Shown piece by piece: positions 27,229 through 37,507 of a stretch of DNA of 64,000 bases. The first letter of the stretch is position 1. Each line of letters starts with the position of its first letter. The notes under the pieces are model-generated. The model searched no databases. It saw only the letters and a list, made by a program, of their open reading frames with translations, and was not told where the DNA came from. The translations under genes were made by a program, and so were the position numbers. Origin of the DNA: Synechococcus sp. JA-3-3Ab (GTDB lineage Bacteria; Cyanobacteriota; Cyanobacteriia; Thermostichales; Thermostichaceae); the NCBI RefSeq assembly GCF_000013205.1, contig NC_007775.1:1670501-1734500 (forward strand), given 5' to 3'.

Positions 27229-29289
27229 GTGAATAGCAATCCGCATGGCCCCCGGCTCCGTCATGGGGACGAGCCTCTGTGCAATCATTCGCCCAACCCT
27301 ACCTTCAGCAGCATTCTGGAAACCCGCCTGCAGCGGCGCCAAGTGCTGCAGGGCGGCATTGCGGCGGCAGTGGCCACCTTTTTCGGCCTGCCGGCGCTAA
27401 ACGGCGCTTCCAAATCTGCCAAAGCGGCCAGCGGCAGCTCCTTGCTGGGCTTCAAGGCGATCCCCGTGAGTGCAGAAGACAAAGTGGTGGTGCCCGAAGG
27501 CTACACGGCTCGACCGCTGCTGGCCTGGGGTACCCCCATCACCGGCACCTACCCACAGTTCAAGCTGGAAAACACCGGCGCCGAGCAAGGGATGCAGGTG
27601 GGCAGCCACCACGACGGCATGCACTTCTTCCCCATTGATGGGAAGGATCCCTGGCAGGGCCGCTCTGATGAGGGCTTGTTGGTGTTCAACCACGAGTATG
27701 TGGAGCCGCGCTTCATGCACGCTGCCGCCAAGGGGCAAAAGTTTGACGACGAGGACTATCCGGTCAATCCCGACGGCAGCCGCGATCCCGATCAAGTACT
27801 CAAAGAGCTGAACGCCCACGGGGTGAGCATTGTCCACATCAAGCAGCAGGGGGACGGCAACTGGACTGTGGTGCGGGATCGCCTCAACCGCCGCATTACC
27901 GGCCTCACCCTCATGGAGATCCACGGGCCTGTGCGGGGATCTGACTTCGTCAAGACCAAGTTCAGCCCCGATGGCACGATGACGCGGGGCACCTTGAACA
28001 ACTGCGCCCACGGCGTTACCCCCTGGAACACCTACCTCACCTGCGAAGAAAACTGGGCCGGCTACTTCACCAACACCAGCAAAGGGCCGGATCAAAAGCC
28101 CAACCTGCCCCGCGAGCACAAGCGCTACGGCGTGAGCACCGAGACCTCCCGCTACGGCTGGGAGCTGGCCAGCAACAAAGCCGACGAGTTCATCCGCTTC
28201 AACGCCACCCCCACGGGCGCCGATCCCACCCAGGACTACCGCAACGAGCCCAACACCTTCGGCTGGGTGGTGGAGATCGATCCCTTTGATCCCAGCAGCA
28301 CGCCCAAGAAGCGCACGGCTCTGGGCCGCTTTGCCCACGAGGGCGTGGTGTTCCAGCCGCCGGTGGAAGGGCAGCCGATTGTGCTCTACATGGGGGACGA
28401 TGCCCGCTTCGAGTACATCTACAAGTACGTCTCTGCCGAGCCCTACCGCAAGGAGACGGCAGGTGGCCACCTGTTGGATAAAGGCACCCTCTACGTGGCC
28501 AAGTTCAACGAAGACGGCACAGGGGAGTGGATCCCGCTGGTGTTTGGGCAAAACGGCCTCACGCCCGAGAATGGCTTCACCAGCCAGGCGGACGTGTTGG
28601 TGAACACCCGCACGGCGGCGGATTTCGTCGGCGCCACCAAGATGGATCGGCCCGAATGGGGAGCGGTGGATCCGCAAACCCGCATGGTCTACTTCACCCT
28701 GACCAACAACAGCCGTCGGGAACAAGACCAGGTGAACGCTGCCAACCCCCGTCCCAAAAACAAGTGGGGCCACATCATCCGCTGGAAGGAAGCCAACGAC
28801 CGGCCTCAAGCCACCCGCTTTGAGTGGGATCTCTTTGTCTTGGCCGGGCCGCCTGAAGATAGCCGCACCCTATCAGGTCAACCCCTCAATGCAGATAACA
28901 TCTTCAACTCTCCCGATGGGCTGTGGTTCGATGCCAGCCGTCGCCTCTGGATCCAGACCGACACCAGCGAAAGCAATCTCAACCAAGGGGATTTTGCTCC
29001 TTTTGGCAATAACCAAATGTTGGCTGCCGATCCGGATACAGGGGAAATTCGCCGCTTCTTGGTAGGGCCGATTGGACAGGAGATTACCGGTGTGGTCACC
29101 ACTCCCGATCAGCGCACCATGTTCATCAACGTGCAGCACCCCGGCTCCACCACCAGTGACGAGGACTTTGCCGCCGGCAAGGTCGATTCCCGCTGGCCAG
29201 ACTACGACCCCAATCTCTACCCCCGCTCGGCGGTGGTGGTGATCACCAAAAATGACGGCAAAAATGACGGCGGGATCATCGGCACTTAA
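27229..29289 (+). CDS. phoX: PhoX-family alkaline phosphatase (DUF839)
   Basis: A secreted Ca/Fe-dependent phosphatase that releases phosphate from organic phosphoesters. Length is about 686 residues. The N-terminus carries a twin-arginine-type signal (RRQVLQGGIAAAVATFFGLP), as expected for PhoX export after folding. Family motifs include GSHHDGMHFFPIDG, VFNHEYVEPRF, NNCAHGVTPWNTYLTCEENW and SPDGLWFDASRRLW. The start is GTG 27229, preceded by an excellent GAGGAG; the frame is open 21 codons further upstream. The Pho box before it indicates induction under phosphate limitation. Confidence 0.93.
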   Translation: MNSNPHGPRLRHGDEPLCNHSPNPTFSSILETRLQRRQVLQGGIAAAVATFFGLPALNGASKSAKAASGSSLLGFKAIPVSAEDKVVVPEGYTARPLLAWGTPITGTYPQFKLENTGAEQGMQVGSHHDGMHFFPIDGKDPWQGRSDEGLLVFNHEYVEPRFMHAAAKGQKFDDEDYPVNPDGSRDPDQVLKELNAHGVSIVHIKQQGDGNWTVVRDRLNRRITGLTLMEIHGPVRGSDFVKTKFSPDGTMTRGTLNNCAHGVTPWNTYLTCEENWAGYFTNTSKGPDQKPNLPREHKRYGVSTETSRYGWELASNKADEFIRFNATPTGADPTQDYRNEPNTFGWVVEIDPFDPSSTPKKRTALGRFAHEGVVFQPPVEGQPIVLYMGDDARFEYIYKYVSAEPYRKETAGGHLLDKGTLYVAKFNEDGTGEWIPLVFGQNGLTPENGFTSQADVLVNTRTAADFVGATKMDRPEWGAVDPQTRMVYFTLTNNSRREQDQVNAANPRPKNKWGHIIRWKEANDRPQATRFEWDLFVLAGPPEDSRTLSGQPLNADNIFNSPDGLWFDASRRLWIQTDTSESNLNQGDFAPFGNNQMLAADPDTGEIRRFLVGPIGQEITGVVTTPDQRTMFINVQHPGSTTSDEDFAAGKVDSRWPDYDPNLYPRSAVVVITKNDGKNDGGIIGT

Positions 29290-29330
29290 TCGGCGCTGAA
29301 TCCTCATTATCAACCGCATCACGCAATCAG

Positions 29331-29364
29331 GCGGCAGGGATCCTTCATCTCTGCCGCTTTCTTG
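29331..29364 (+). terminator. Terminator after phoX
   Basis: GCGGCAGGGAT (29331-29341) pairs with ATCTCTGCCGC (29347-29357), with one internal mismatch, and is followed by TTTCTT. It lies about 40 bases after the phoX stop, between convergent genes. Confidence 0.8.
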
Positions 29365-29412
29365 CACTCATAGTCGCTTCAGGTTAGGTTGAGACGCCAG
29401 GGCTACGAGGAA

Positions 29413-31110
29413 TTAATCCCACAGGTTTAAATCCGTCACTGCCCCCAGGCTGCTGCTGGAGACCAGCTTGGCGTACTTGGCCAGAACACCCCGTTTGTAG
29501 CGGGGCTCGGGCGGAGCCCAGCGGGCGCGGCGGCGGGCCAGCTCTTCCTCACTAACATGCAGGTGCAACAGGCGAGCGGGGGCATCGATGGTAATGAGAT
29601 CCCCTTCCTCCACCAGGGCAATGGGGCCGCCTACGTAGGCCTCAGGGGCCACATGGCCCACCACCATGCCGTAGGTGCCGCCGGAGAAGCGGCCATCGGT
29701 AATCAGGCCCACGCTGTCCCCCAGGCCGGCGCCGATGATGGCCGAAGTGGGGGAGAGCATCTCCCGCATGCCGGGGCCGCCCTTGGGGCCCTCGTAGCGG
29801 ATCACCACTACGTCCCCCGGTCGAATTTGGCCGGCGAGGATGGCCTGCAGGCAGGATTCTTCTGAGTTGAAGACTCGCGCCGGCCCCGCGATCTTGGGAG
29901 TCTTGACGCCGCTGATCTTGGCCACCGCCCCTTCGGGCGCGAGGTTGCCTTTGAGGATAGCGATGTGCCCTTGGGGGTAAAGGGGGCTGTGCCAGGGGCG
30001 GATGACCTCTTGGTCGGGGCTGGGCTCGTCGGGCACGTCCCGCAAAACCTCGGCAATCGTCTGGCCGGAGATGGTGAGGCAGTCGCCGTGCAGCAGGCCG
30101 TGGTTGAGCAAGATCTTCATTACTTGGGGGATCCCGCCGGCCCGGTGCAGATCGGTGGCAACAAACCGGCCTGAAGGCTTGAGGTCGCAGAGGACGGGCA
30201 CGCGGGCGCGGATGGTCTCGAAGTCATCCAGCGTCAGGGGCACTTCTGCTGCGTGGGCAATGGCCAAAAAGTGGAGCACGGCGTTGGTGGATCCCCCTAC
30301 CGCCATGATGACCGAGATGGCGTTCTCAATGCTCTGGCGGGTGATGATGTCCCGGGGTCGGATATTGGCTTGGATGGCCTCAGCCAAGACCTTGGCCGAT
30401 TGGGCAGCGCTTTCGGCTTTCTCTTCGTCCTCTGCCGCCATCGTGGAAGAGTAGGGCAGGCTCATGCCCATGGCCTCAAAGGCGCTGGACATGGTGTTGG
30501 CCGTGTACATGCCGCCGCAGGATCCAGCACCGGGACAAGCATGGCGCTCGACTGCCAGCAGCTCGTCCTCGGAGATGCGGCCAGCGCTGTACTCCCCTAC
30601 GGCTTCAAAGGCGCTGACGATGGTGAGGTCGCGGCCGTTGTAATGCCCCGGCTTGATGGTGCCGCCGTAGACGAAGATGGCGGGCACGTTGAGACGGGCC
30701 ATGGCGATCATCGCCCCCGGCATGTTTTTGTCGCAGCCGCCGATGGCCAAGAGACCATCCATGCTCTGGCCGTTGACCACCGTCTCGATAGAATCGGCGA
30801 TCACCTCCCGCGACACCAAGGAGTATTTCATCCCCTCCGTACCCATGGAAATGCCGTCGCTGATGGTGATGGTGCCGAAGACCTGAGGCATGCAGCCGGC
30901 GGCCCTGAGGGCAGCTTCGGCGCGCTCGGCCAGGGTTTGGATGCCGATGTTGCAGGGAGTGATGGTGCTGTGGGCGTTGGCAATGCCGACGATGGGCTTG
31001 CCGAAGTCCTCATCACGGAAGCCCACGGCCCTGAGCATGGCGCGGTTGGGAGAGCGCTGCACCCCCTGGGTGACCACTTGGCTGCGCAGCGGAAAAGGAG
31101 GGTTGGCCAT
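29413..31110 (-). CDS. ilvD: Dihydroxy-acid dehydratase
   Basis: Dehydrates 2,3-dihydroxy-isovalerate and -methylvalerate in branched-chain amino acid synthesis. About 565 residues. Iron-sulfur ligands are visible in GGCDKNMPG and [17 protein letters not shown]. Also typical are [15 protein letters not shown] near the start and [20 protein letters not shown] near the end. Two adjacent ATGs at 31113 and 31110 are possible; the frame is open a further 13 codons, without family similarity. It is divergent from fbp across about 200 bases. Confidence 0.97.
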   Translation of the reverse strand: MANPPFPLRSQVVTQGVQRSPNRAMLRAVGFRDEDFGKPIVGIANAHSTITPCNIGIQTLAERAEAALRAAGCMPQVFGTITISDGISMGTEGMKYSLVSREVIADSIETVVNGQSMDGLLAIGGCDKNMPGAMIAMARLNVPAIFVYGGTIKPGHYNGRDLTIVSAFEAVGEYSAGRISEDELLAVERHACPGAGSCGGMYTANTMSSAFEAMGMSLPYSSTMAAEDEEKAESAAQSAKVLAEAIQANIRPRDIITRQSIENAISVIMAVGGSTNAVLHFLAIAHAAEVPLTLDDFETIRARVPVLCDLKPSGRFVATDLHRAGGIPQVMKILLNHGLLHGDCLTISGQTIAEVLRDVPDEPSPDQEVIRPWHSPLYPQGHIAILKGNLAPEGAVAKISGVKTPKIAGPARVFNSEESCLQAILAGQIRPGDVVVIRYEGPKGGPGMREMLSPTSAIIGAGLGDSVGLITDGRFSGGTYGMVVGHVAPEAYVGGPIALVEEGDLITIDAPARLLHLHVSEEELARRRARWAPPEPRYKRGVLAKYAKLVSSSSLGAVTDLNLWD

Positions 31111-31315
31111 CATAGGTAAAGAGCGGGACAATAAGCCCGCGCTGGGATCCAATTCAAAAAAAACAAGTAGAACCTATCCTACTCGGTTTTTCGCCAGGCA
31201 AGCCGAACGAGAACCCTGCCGGCAGGCCAAATCTAAAGCAACCCTGTAAGTTCTCGGCTCTCGCTGTCGGGATTGGCCAGCCTAGCTAGTAAGAATCCTG
31301 AGGAAGCCTGCGATT

Positions 31316-32365
31316 ATGGTGGTCAGTTCTTCTCCGCCCGTAGTGCCCAGCAGCGCCGAGCGCGAGATGGCGCGGGATGTGCTTACCCTCTCCCGGCATG
31401 TGCTGCAGCAGTTTAGCGGCTTTACCCCTGAGGCCCAAGACTTCAGCGCCCTGATGAACCGCATTGCTCTGGCCGGCAAGATGATCGCCCGCCGCCTCAG
31501 CCAGGCAGGGCTGATCGAGGGGACGCTGGGGGTAACCGGCAGCGTCAATGTGCAGGGGGAAGAGCAGCAGCGGATGGACGACTACGCCAACCGGGCCTTC
31601 ATCCGCGCTTTGGAGCAGACCGGCCTGGTGTGCCGGCTGGTATCAGAAGAGCTGAAAACGCCGGCCCGCCTGCCGGAAAACTGCTCCCTCAGCCGCTTGG
31701 CCCTGCTGATCGATCCCTTGGATGGATCCTCCAACATTGACGCCAACCTCAGCGTCGGCTCTATCTTCTCCGTTCTTCACCCCCTTGAGGATCGTCCGGA
31801 AGCAGACAACCAAGATCTCCTCCAGCCAGGCCGTCGCCAACTGGCCGCCGGCTACATCCTCTACGGCCCCAGCACGCAACTGGTCTATTCCGTCGGCAAG
31901 GGAGTACACAGTTTTACCCTGGATCCCAGCTTGGGCGAGTTCATCCTCTCCAAGAGCGACCTTCGCATTCCCGAACGCGGCTCCGTCTACAGCCTTAACG
32001 AGGGCTACTTCTGTCAGTGGAGCGAAGGGATCCAGAACTATGTCCGCTATGTCCACCGCCGCGATGGCTACACCGCCCGCTACAGCGGCGCTCTGGTGGC
32101 GGATTTTCACCGCATCCTGTTGCAGGGAGGAGTGTATCTCTACCCTGGCACCCGGCAAAAACCAGAGGGCAAGCTGCGGCTGATGTACGAGGCCAACCCG
32201 CTGGCGTTTTTGGCTGAGCAGGCGGGAGGCGTAGCCACCACCGGCACCGAGGCCATCCTGGACATCGTGCCCCAATCCCTGCACCAACGAGTGCCTTTGA
32301 TTATCGGCAGCCGCAAGAATGTGGAAGAAGTGTTGCGCTGCCTGGAAGGGTCGTTGACCCCCTAG
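31316..32365 (+). CDS. fbp: Fructose-1,6-bisphosphatase class I
   Basis: Hydrolyses fructose-1,6-bisphosphate in the Calvin cycle and gluconeogenesis. Length is 349 residues. The metal site [17 protein letters not shown] is intact, and the sugar-phosphate pocket [22 protein letters not shown] and [20 protein letters not shown] are diagnostic of class I. The cyanobacterial order fbp-zwf is kept, with zwf starting 41 bases downstream. Confidence 0.96.
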   Translation: MVVSSSPPVVPSSAEREMARDVLTLSRHVLQQFSGFTPEAQDFSALMNRIALAGKMIARRLSQAGLIEGTLGVTGSVNVQGEEQQRMDDYANRAFIRALEQTGLVCRLVSEELKTPARLPENCSLSRLALLIDPLDGSSNIDANLSVGSIFSVLHPLEDRPEADNQDLLQPGRRQLAAGYILYGPSTQLVYSVGKGVHSFTLDPSLGEFILSKSDLRIPERGSVYSLNEGYFCQWSEGIQNYVRYVHRRDGYTARYSGALVADFHRILLQGGVYLYPGTRQKPEGKLRLMYEANPLAFLAEQAGGVATTGTEAILDIVPQSLHQRVPLIIGSRKNVEEVLRCLEGSLTP

Positions 32366-32406
32366 CCACCCTTCCCAACCCCGCCCACCCAAGCTGAGCC
32401 GACCCT

Positions 32407-33957
32407 ATGGCAACCCTGACTGAAAACCCCTTGCGCGTTGGCCTCAACCAAGAGCGCATTCCGGATCCTTGTATTTTGGTGCAGTTTGGTGCTTCCGGAG
32501 ATCTGGCCGCCCGCAAGCTGATCCCGGCCTACTACCGGCTATTCGTGCAGCGACGGCTGCCGCCGGAGTTTACCCTGGTGGGGGTGGCCCGGCGCGACTG
32601 GAGCCACGAGGTCTATCGGGACAAGATGCGGGCGGCCCTGGAAGAATTTGCCCCCCAAGATCTGGGGCCAGAAGCCCTCTGGCAGGACTTCGCCAGCCGC
32701 CTGTTTTACTGTCGCCTGGATATTGGCGATGCCGAGGGCTACCTGCGCCTCAAGCAATTCCTCAGCGAATTGGACGAAGAGCGGGGCACCCGCGGCAACC
32801 GCGTGTTTTACCTGGCGGTGGCGCCGGACTTCTATGCCCAGGCCCTCCAGCAGTTGGGGGCAGCGGGGATGCTGGCGGATCCAACCAGGACGCGGGTGGT
32901 GATTGAAAAGCCCTTCGGCCACGACCTCACCTCGGCCCAGGAGCTGAACCGCCTTGTGCAGCGCATCTGTCAGGAAGAGCAGGTCTACCGCATCGACCAC
33001 TACCTGGGCAAAGAGACGGTGCAAAACCTGCTGGTCTTTCGCTTTGCCAACGCCATCTTTGAGCCTCTCTGGAACCGCAACTACATCGACCACGTGCAGA
33101 TTACGGTAGCGGAAACGGTGGGGGTGGAGGACCGGGCCGGCTACTACGACGCTGCCGGCGCTCTGCGGGACATGGTGCAAAACCACCTGATGCAGATCTA
33201 TTGCCTGACTGCCATGGAGCCGCCCGTCTCCTTGCGCAGCGACGGCGTGCGCAACGAAAAGACTAAGGTGCTGCAGGCCACCCGCCTGGCGGACACTCGC
33301 AATGTAGCTGCGGCAGCAGTGCGGGCCCAGTACGGCCCTGGTTGGATTGGCGGCAAGCCGGTGCCAGGCTATCGCCAAGAGCCCAATGTTAACCCCAACT
33401 CGCAAACCCCCACCTACGTTGCCCTGAAACTGGAATGCGACACCTGGCGGTGGCAGGGGGTGCCCTTTTACCTGCGCACCGGCAAGCGCCTAGCCAAGAA
33501 GGTCTCCGAGGTGGCCATCTACTTTAAGCAGGTGCCGCTATCTCTTTTTCCTTCGGCAGCGCGGGAGGTGAGCCCCAACATCCTGGTGCTGCGCATACAG
33601 CCCAACGAGGGCATCTCCTTGCGCTTTGAGGCCAAGATGCCGGGGCCGGAGATCCGCACCCGCTCGGTGGAAATGGATTTTCGCTACGGGACAGCCTTTG
33701 GGTCAACCACGCCAGATGCCTACGAGCGCCTACTGTTGGACTGCCTGCTGGGGGATCCCACCCTGTTCACCCGCGCTGACGAGGTGGAAGCCGCCTGGCG
33801 GGTGGTGACGCCGGTTTTATCGGCCTGGGAAGCCCAGCCCGGCGGCAATGGCAGCAGCGTTGCGCCGCCGCTGTACACCTACGAAGCCGGCACCTGGGGG
33901 CCGAAGGCCGCCGAAGACCTGCTGGCCCAGTCGGGGCGGCGGTGGCGACGCCTCTAG
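32407..33957 (+). CDS. zwf: Glucose-6-phosphate 1-dehydrogenase
   Basis: First enzyme of the oxidative pentose phosphate pathway, the main NADPH source of cyanobacteria in the dark. 516 residues. The NADP fingerprint is [12 protein letters not shown] near residue 28, the active-site motif is [13 protein letters not shown], and the substrate loop is [10 protein letters not shown]. It is cotranscribed with fbp. In many cyanobacteria the next gene is opcA, an allosteric activator of this enzyme; here it is not, and a dispersed repeat and a TPR gene follow. Confidence 0.97.
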   Translation: MATLTENPLRVGLNQERIPDPCILVQFGASGDLAARKLIPAYYRLFVQRRLPPEFTLVGVARRDWSHEVYRDKMRAALEEFAPQDLGPEALWQDFASRLFYCRLDIGDAEGYLRLKQFLSELDEERGTRGNRVFYLAVAPDFYAQALQQLGAAGMLADPTRTRVVIEKPFGHDLTSAQELNRLVQRICQEEQVYRIDHYLGKETVQNLLVFRFANAIFEPLWNRNYIDHVQITVAETVGVEDRAGYYDAAGALRDMVQNHLMQIYCLTAMEPPVSLRSDGVRNEKTKVLQATRLADTRNVAAAAVRAQYGPGWIGGKPVPGYRQEPNVNPNSQTPTYVALKLECDTWRWQGVPFYLRTGKRLAKKVSEVAIYFKQVPLSLFPSAAREVSPNILVLRIQPNEGISLRFEAKMPGPEIRTRSVEMDFRYGTAFGSTTPDAYERLLLDCLLGDPTLFTRADEVEAAWRVVTPVLSAWEAQPGGNGSSVAPPLYTYEAGTWGPKAAEDLLAQSGRRWRRL

Positions 33958-33978
33958 TTTGTTTCAATCGCTGCCTTT

Positions 33979-34053
33979 ACCCCCAGCCCCTCTTCCTCAG
34001 GGAGGGGGGAGTTGGAGGCCGCCGACACGTTCGCGACAGCGTTGGATAGCAAT
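33979..34053. repeat. Degenerate copy of the dispersed CCCCAGCCCCTCT repeat
   Basis: CCCCAGCCCCTCTTCCTCAG followed by GGAGGGGGGAG forms an imperfect stem. The downstream part (GACACGTTCGCGACAGCGTTGGATAGCAA in two pieces) matches the tail of the copy at 43262-43303 (CGTTCGCAACCGCGTCGCC, TAGCAATA). It lies just after zwf. Confidence 0.6.
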
Positions 34054-34133
34054 ATGGTTGAAACCAGTCCTGGCAGGAAGGATCCCCGCTTGCTGCAGCT
34101 AACATGGGCATGGCCTGTTTTTGCGTGGGTGTC

Positions 34134-35048
34134 ATGCCGCCACTGTTATTCCGGTTGTCTGTCCGGTTTTTGCTAACCTTGCCGCTGGGCCTCGCCATGG
34201 TGTTGGGGAGAGGGAAATGGGATCCCGCTCGAGCCCAGGTGTTGCTGCGTGTTCCCCTGCCCAATGGGGAGTTGATGCGGGCGCAGGGGCTGCAACTGGC
34301 CACGGACGCGCTGCGGCTGGCCCAGTTTGGCCAGACGGAAGAGGCGCTGCGCCGCCTGCAACTGGCGGTGGCCATGGTGCCCACCTCTTCCGAGCTGCTC
34401 TACGTTTTGGGCAACGTCTATCTGGAGCTGGGGAACTCTGCCCAGGCCGTGCAGGTGCTGCAAAGGGCCCGCGCTCTGGCTCCCCAGGATGGGGATGTCC
34501 TCTACTCCCTGGGAGTGGCTTACTTGCGGCAGGGCAGCTATTTTGCCGCCGCTGAAACCCTGGAACGGGCTGTTGCCTTGCAGCCAGATAGCCCCAACGC
34601 CCGCTTTCAACTGGGCAATGCCTACCTCATGCTCGACCAATGGGATCGCGCCCGGCAGGAGTATGAGAAAACCTTGGAGTTGGATCCCGCCTATTGGCCG
34701 GCCATGAACAACATCGGCCTGGTGGACTATGAACAAGGGGATCTGGAGGCGGCCATCGAGCGCTGGGAACGCACCATCGAGATGAACGACGCGGTGGCAG
34801 AGCCCTACCTAGCCCTGGCTACGGCCCTCTACGTTCGCGGCGAAACCGAACGGGCGGAAGAACTGGGGGCCAAGGCCATGCGCCTGGATCCCAGCTATGC
34901 CCGGCTAGAGGTGCTGCGGGAGAACCTGTGGCGGGAGAACCTGCTGCGGGATGTGCAAATCCTCCTGCGCACCCGTCCTGTTGCAGAGGCTCTGCAGCAA
35001 GCCGCCATCGAGCAGTTCAACCAGCAGATGGGCCTTGGGAAAGAGTAG
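34134..35048 (+). CDS. Exported TPR-repeat protein
   Basis: A protein of about 304 residues with a signal-like N-terminus (LSVRFLLTLPLGLAMVLG) and six or so tetratricopeptide repeats covering the rest: LRLAQFGQTEEALRRLQLA, LELGNSAQAVQVLQRARAL, LRQGSYFAAAETLERAVAL, LMLDQWDRARQEYEKTLEL and so on. TPR arrays are protein-protein scaffolds. Partner unknown. ATG 34134 gives the cleanest signal segment; ATG 34104 is also open. Its stop is two bases before the dxs stop on the other strand. Confidence 0.8.
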   Translation: MPPLLFRLSVRFLLTLPLGLAMVLGRGKWDPARAQVLLRVPLPNGELMRAQGLQLATDALRLAQFGQTEEALRRLQLAVAMVPTSSELLYVLGNVYLELGNSAQAVQVLQRARALAPQDGDVLYSLGVAYLRQGSYFAAAETLERAVALQPDSPNARFQLGNAYLMLDQWDRARQEYEKTLELDPAYWPAMNNIGLVDYEQGDLEAAIERWERTIEMNDAVAEPYLALATALYVRGETERAEELGAKAMRLDPSYARLEVLRENLWRENLLRDVQILLRTRPVAEALQQAAIEQFNQQMGLGKE

Positions 35049-35050
35049 GC

Positions 35051-37000
35051 TCAGGAGCTGCCCAGAATAGCTTGAGCCTGCGAGGCCCTCTGTCCCTGAA
35101 GGGCCTCGACCTTGGCCCGGATGCGCTCGGCAATGCCGACGCTGTTCAGGCCCAGTTCCGCCAGCGATTCTTCAGGAGTGGCGTGCTCCACCCACACATC
35201 CGGCACCCCCAGGCGCAACAGCGGCACTCGGATATCGGCATCCAGGAGAGCTTCCCCCACTGCCGAGCCAAACCCGCCCATGAGGCAGCCTTCTTCCACC
35301 GTCACCACCAGGCGGCTCTGTTGGGCCAGGGGCAGGATCAGCTCGGTATCCAGAGGCTTGGCAAAGCGGGCATTGACTACCGTCGTGGAGATGCCGTGTT
35401 CCTTGAGGATCTCCGCTGCCTGCAAACTGGGATGCACCATCGACCCATAGGCTAGGATCAGGACCTCGCCGCCGCTGCGCAGCACCTCTGCTTTGCCGAT
35501 GGGAATGGGCTCCCACCCCTCTTCGGCCAGAGGCACCCCCACGCCAGCTCCGCGCGGGTAACGCATGGCGATGGGGCCCTTTGTGTACTGGATCCCGGTC
35601 ACCACCATGCGCTGCAGCTCCGCCTCGTCTTTGGGGGCCATCAGCACCATCTCGGGAATGCAGCGCAGATAGGCAATGTCGTACATGCCCTGGTGGGTGG
35701 GGCCGTCCGCTCCCACCACCCCTGCCCGATCCAAGCAGAAAAAGACCGGCAGCTTTTGAATGCAGACATCGTGGATGATCTGGTCGTAGGCCCGCTGCAG
35801 GAAGGTGGAATAGATGGCCACCACCGGTCGCATCCCCTCGCAGGCCATGCCAGCAGCCAAAGTAACAGCGTGCTGCTCGGCAATCCCCACATCCACGAAC
35901 TGATCCGGCAGTTTTTCTTTGAGCTTGTCTAGGCCGGTGCCGGTGTCCATAGCCGCCGTGATGCCAATGATGCGGGGATCCCGCTCCGCCAGTTTACAAA
36001 GAGTGTGGCCGAAGACCTTGCTATAGCTAGGGGGAGTGGGTTTGGTAGGAGGATAGGGTTTGCCGGTGGCTAGGTCGAAGCGGGATTGGGCGTGATAGCT
36101 TACCTGCTCAGCCTCTGCCGGTGGGTAGCCCTTGCCCTTGACCGTAGCCACGTGCACCAGCACCGGCCCAGAGATGCCGTGGGCCAGCTCAAAAGCATCC
36201 AACAATTCCGCCAGGTTGTGCCCGTCCACCGGCCCTACGTAGGTAAAGCCCAGCTCCTCAAAGATGATGCCGGCCTTGTTGTTCTGCACGGCAGTAACCA
36301 GCTTCACCGTCTCCTTGAGACGGTCGATTTCCGGGCTGAGGCTGGAGCCAACTAGAGGTAGGTTCTTTAGCTGCTCCTCCAGGCTGTCGGCCAAAAACTG
36401 CACCGGTGGGCTGAGGCGCAGGCGGTTTAAATAGCGCGGGATGGCCCCCACATTGGGGGAAATCGACATGCCGTTGTCGTTGAGAATCACCATCAAGTTG
36501 GTCTTGGGCAGGTGCCCGGCGTGGTTGATGGCTTCATAGGCCATGCCCCCAGTCAGGGCGCCATCCCCGATGATGGCCACCACCTTGAAGTTTTCTCCCC
36601 GCCGATCCCGAGCGATGGCCATGCCCAGGGCTGCCGAGATGCTGGTGGAGGCGTGCCCGGCCCCAAAGTGGTCGAAGCGGCTCTCACTCCGCTTGAGGTA
36701 GCCGGAAATCCCTCCTTTCTGGCGAATGGTATGGAAGTTGTGGTAGCGGCCAGTAAGCATTTTGTGGGCATAGGCTTGGTGGCCCACATCCCAAATCACC
36801 TTGTCGCGATCCAGGTCGAGGGTTTTGTAGAGCGCCAAGGTCAGCTCCACCACGCCCAGCCCCGGCCCCAGGTGACAGCCGACTGGAGAGTTGGCAGCCG
36901 TTTGCAAGTGCTTTTCGCGAATCTGGCGGGCTAGGCTGCGCAACTGGCTGAGGCTGAGGTTGCGGAGCTGGTTGGGGTGAGTGATCTCACTCAGGTGCAT
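35051..37000 (-). CDS. dxs: 1-deoxy-D-xylulose-5-phosphate synthase
   Basis: Thiamine-diphosphate enzyme that commits pyruvate and glyceraldehyde-3-phosphate to the MEP isoprenoid pathway, feeding carotenoid and phytol synthesis. About 649 residues. The ThDP motif begins [25 protein letters not shown] and [17 protein letters not shown] are family-typical, and the transketolase centre has [15 protein letters not shown] chose [12 protein letters not shown] at 37000; a longer open frame extends into what looks like mobile-element remnant. Confidence 0.97.
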   Translation of the reverse strand: MHLSEITHPNQLRNLSLSQLRSLARQIREKHLQTAANSPVGCHLGPGLGVVELTLALYKTLDLDRDKVIWDVGHQAYAHKMLTGRYHNFHTIRQKGGISGYLKRSESRFDHFGAGHASTSISAALGMAIARDRRGENFKVVAIIGDGALTGGMAYEAINHAGHLPKTNLMVILNDNGMSISPNVGAIPRYLNRLRLSPPVQFLADSLEEQLKNLPLVGSSLSPEIDRLKETVKLVTAVQNNKAGIIFEELGFTYVGPVDGHNLAELLDAFELAHGISGPVLVHVATVKGKGYPPAEAEQVSYHAQSRFDLATGKPYPPTKPTPPSYSKVFGHTLCKLAERDPRIIGITAAMDTGTGLDKLKEKLPDQFVDVGIAEQHAVTLAAGMACEGMRPVVAIYSTFLQRAYDQIIHDVCIQKLPVFFCLDRAGVVGADGPTHQGMYDIAYLRCIPEMVLMAPKDEAELQRMVVTGIQYTKGPIAMRYPRGAGVGVPLAEEGWEPIPIGKAEVLRSGGEVLILAYGSMVHPSLQAAEILKEHGISTTVVNARFAKPLDTELILPLAQQSRLVVTVEEGCLMGGFGSAVGEALLDADIRVPLLRLGVPDVWVEHATPEESLAELGLNSVGIAERIRAKVEALQGQRASQAQAILGSS

Positions 37001-37033
37001 AGGGGACTTGTCCTTCCGGTGTAATCTCACTGT

Positions 37034-37275
37034 GACATACTCCCGCACTCATGCTGACGTATAGAGTGCGGGCTTCTCGCTTCGTCGGGGAGCTTCTGCA
37101 AGAACCCTCTGCGTTCGGCTTTGCCGTGCCGTTAGGGATGCAGACATGGAATGCCCTACCGCGTAGTTGCACCAGGTTCCGGCAACGCCGTTTTCTACAA
37201 CTAGATCCATTTTATTGTTGCGAGTCTGCGACGGGGGTATCTGGCACTGACTGCCTCTCGACAGTACAGTGCGGG
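37034..37275 (-). mobile_element. Probable right-end remnant of an IS200/IS605-type TnpB element
   Basis: CCCGCACTC (37042-37050) and GAGTGCGGG (37064-37072) form a nine-base stem next to GTGACATAC, a layout like the right end of IS605-family elements. On the minus strand the upstream 200 bases read like the degraded C-terminus and tail of a cyanobacterial TnpB (NGTAKPNAEGS; KREARTLYVS). No intact transposase remains. This is recognition by pattern, without a database match. Confidence 0.4.
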
Positions 37276-37507
37276 GCTGATCTACCCCCGAACCCCCTTC
37301 AGCTAAATCATTTTCTGGGCGGGTTTTGTTGCCATCCCCTGCGGAACTTCGGAAAACATCGGGATCCCCTGGTCCAAGGGCAGTGAGATCCTGAGAGGGA
37401 GCACCAAGGAGCTCATGCAGGGGTTAGCATCGCACAAGGCCCTCGGCTGCTCTGGACTTGAGGCCGACGGCCTGCTGTCGCGATCGGTTTCTGCCTTTTT
37501 GTGAACC
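37276..37507 (+). other. Leader region of cysK
   Basis: About 230 bases without an open frame precede cysK. CTTTTTGTGAACC immediately precedes the ATG and contains no strong ribosome-binding site. I see no sulfur-regulatory box that I can name. Confidence 0.35.

Noticed and set aside
27397-28809. Long minus-strand open frame inside phoX
   Set aside because: An antisense shadow of GC3-rich coding; its translation is low in secondary structure signals and it has no ribosome site.
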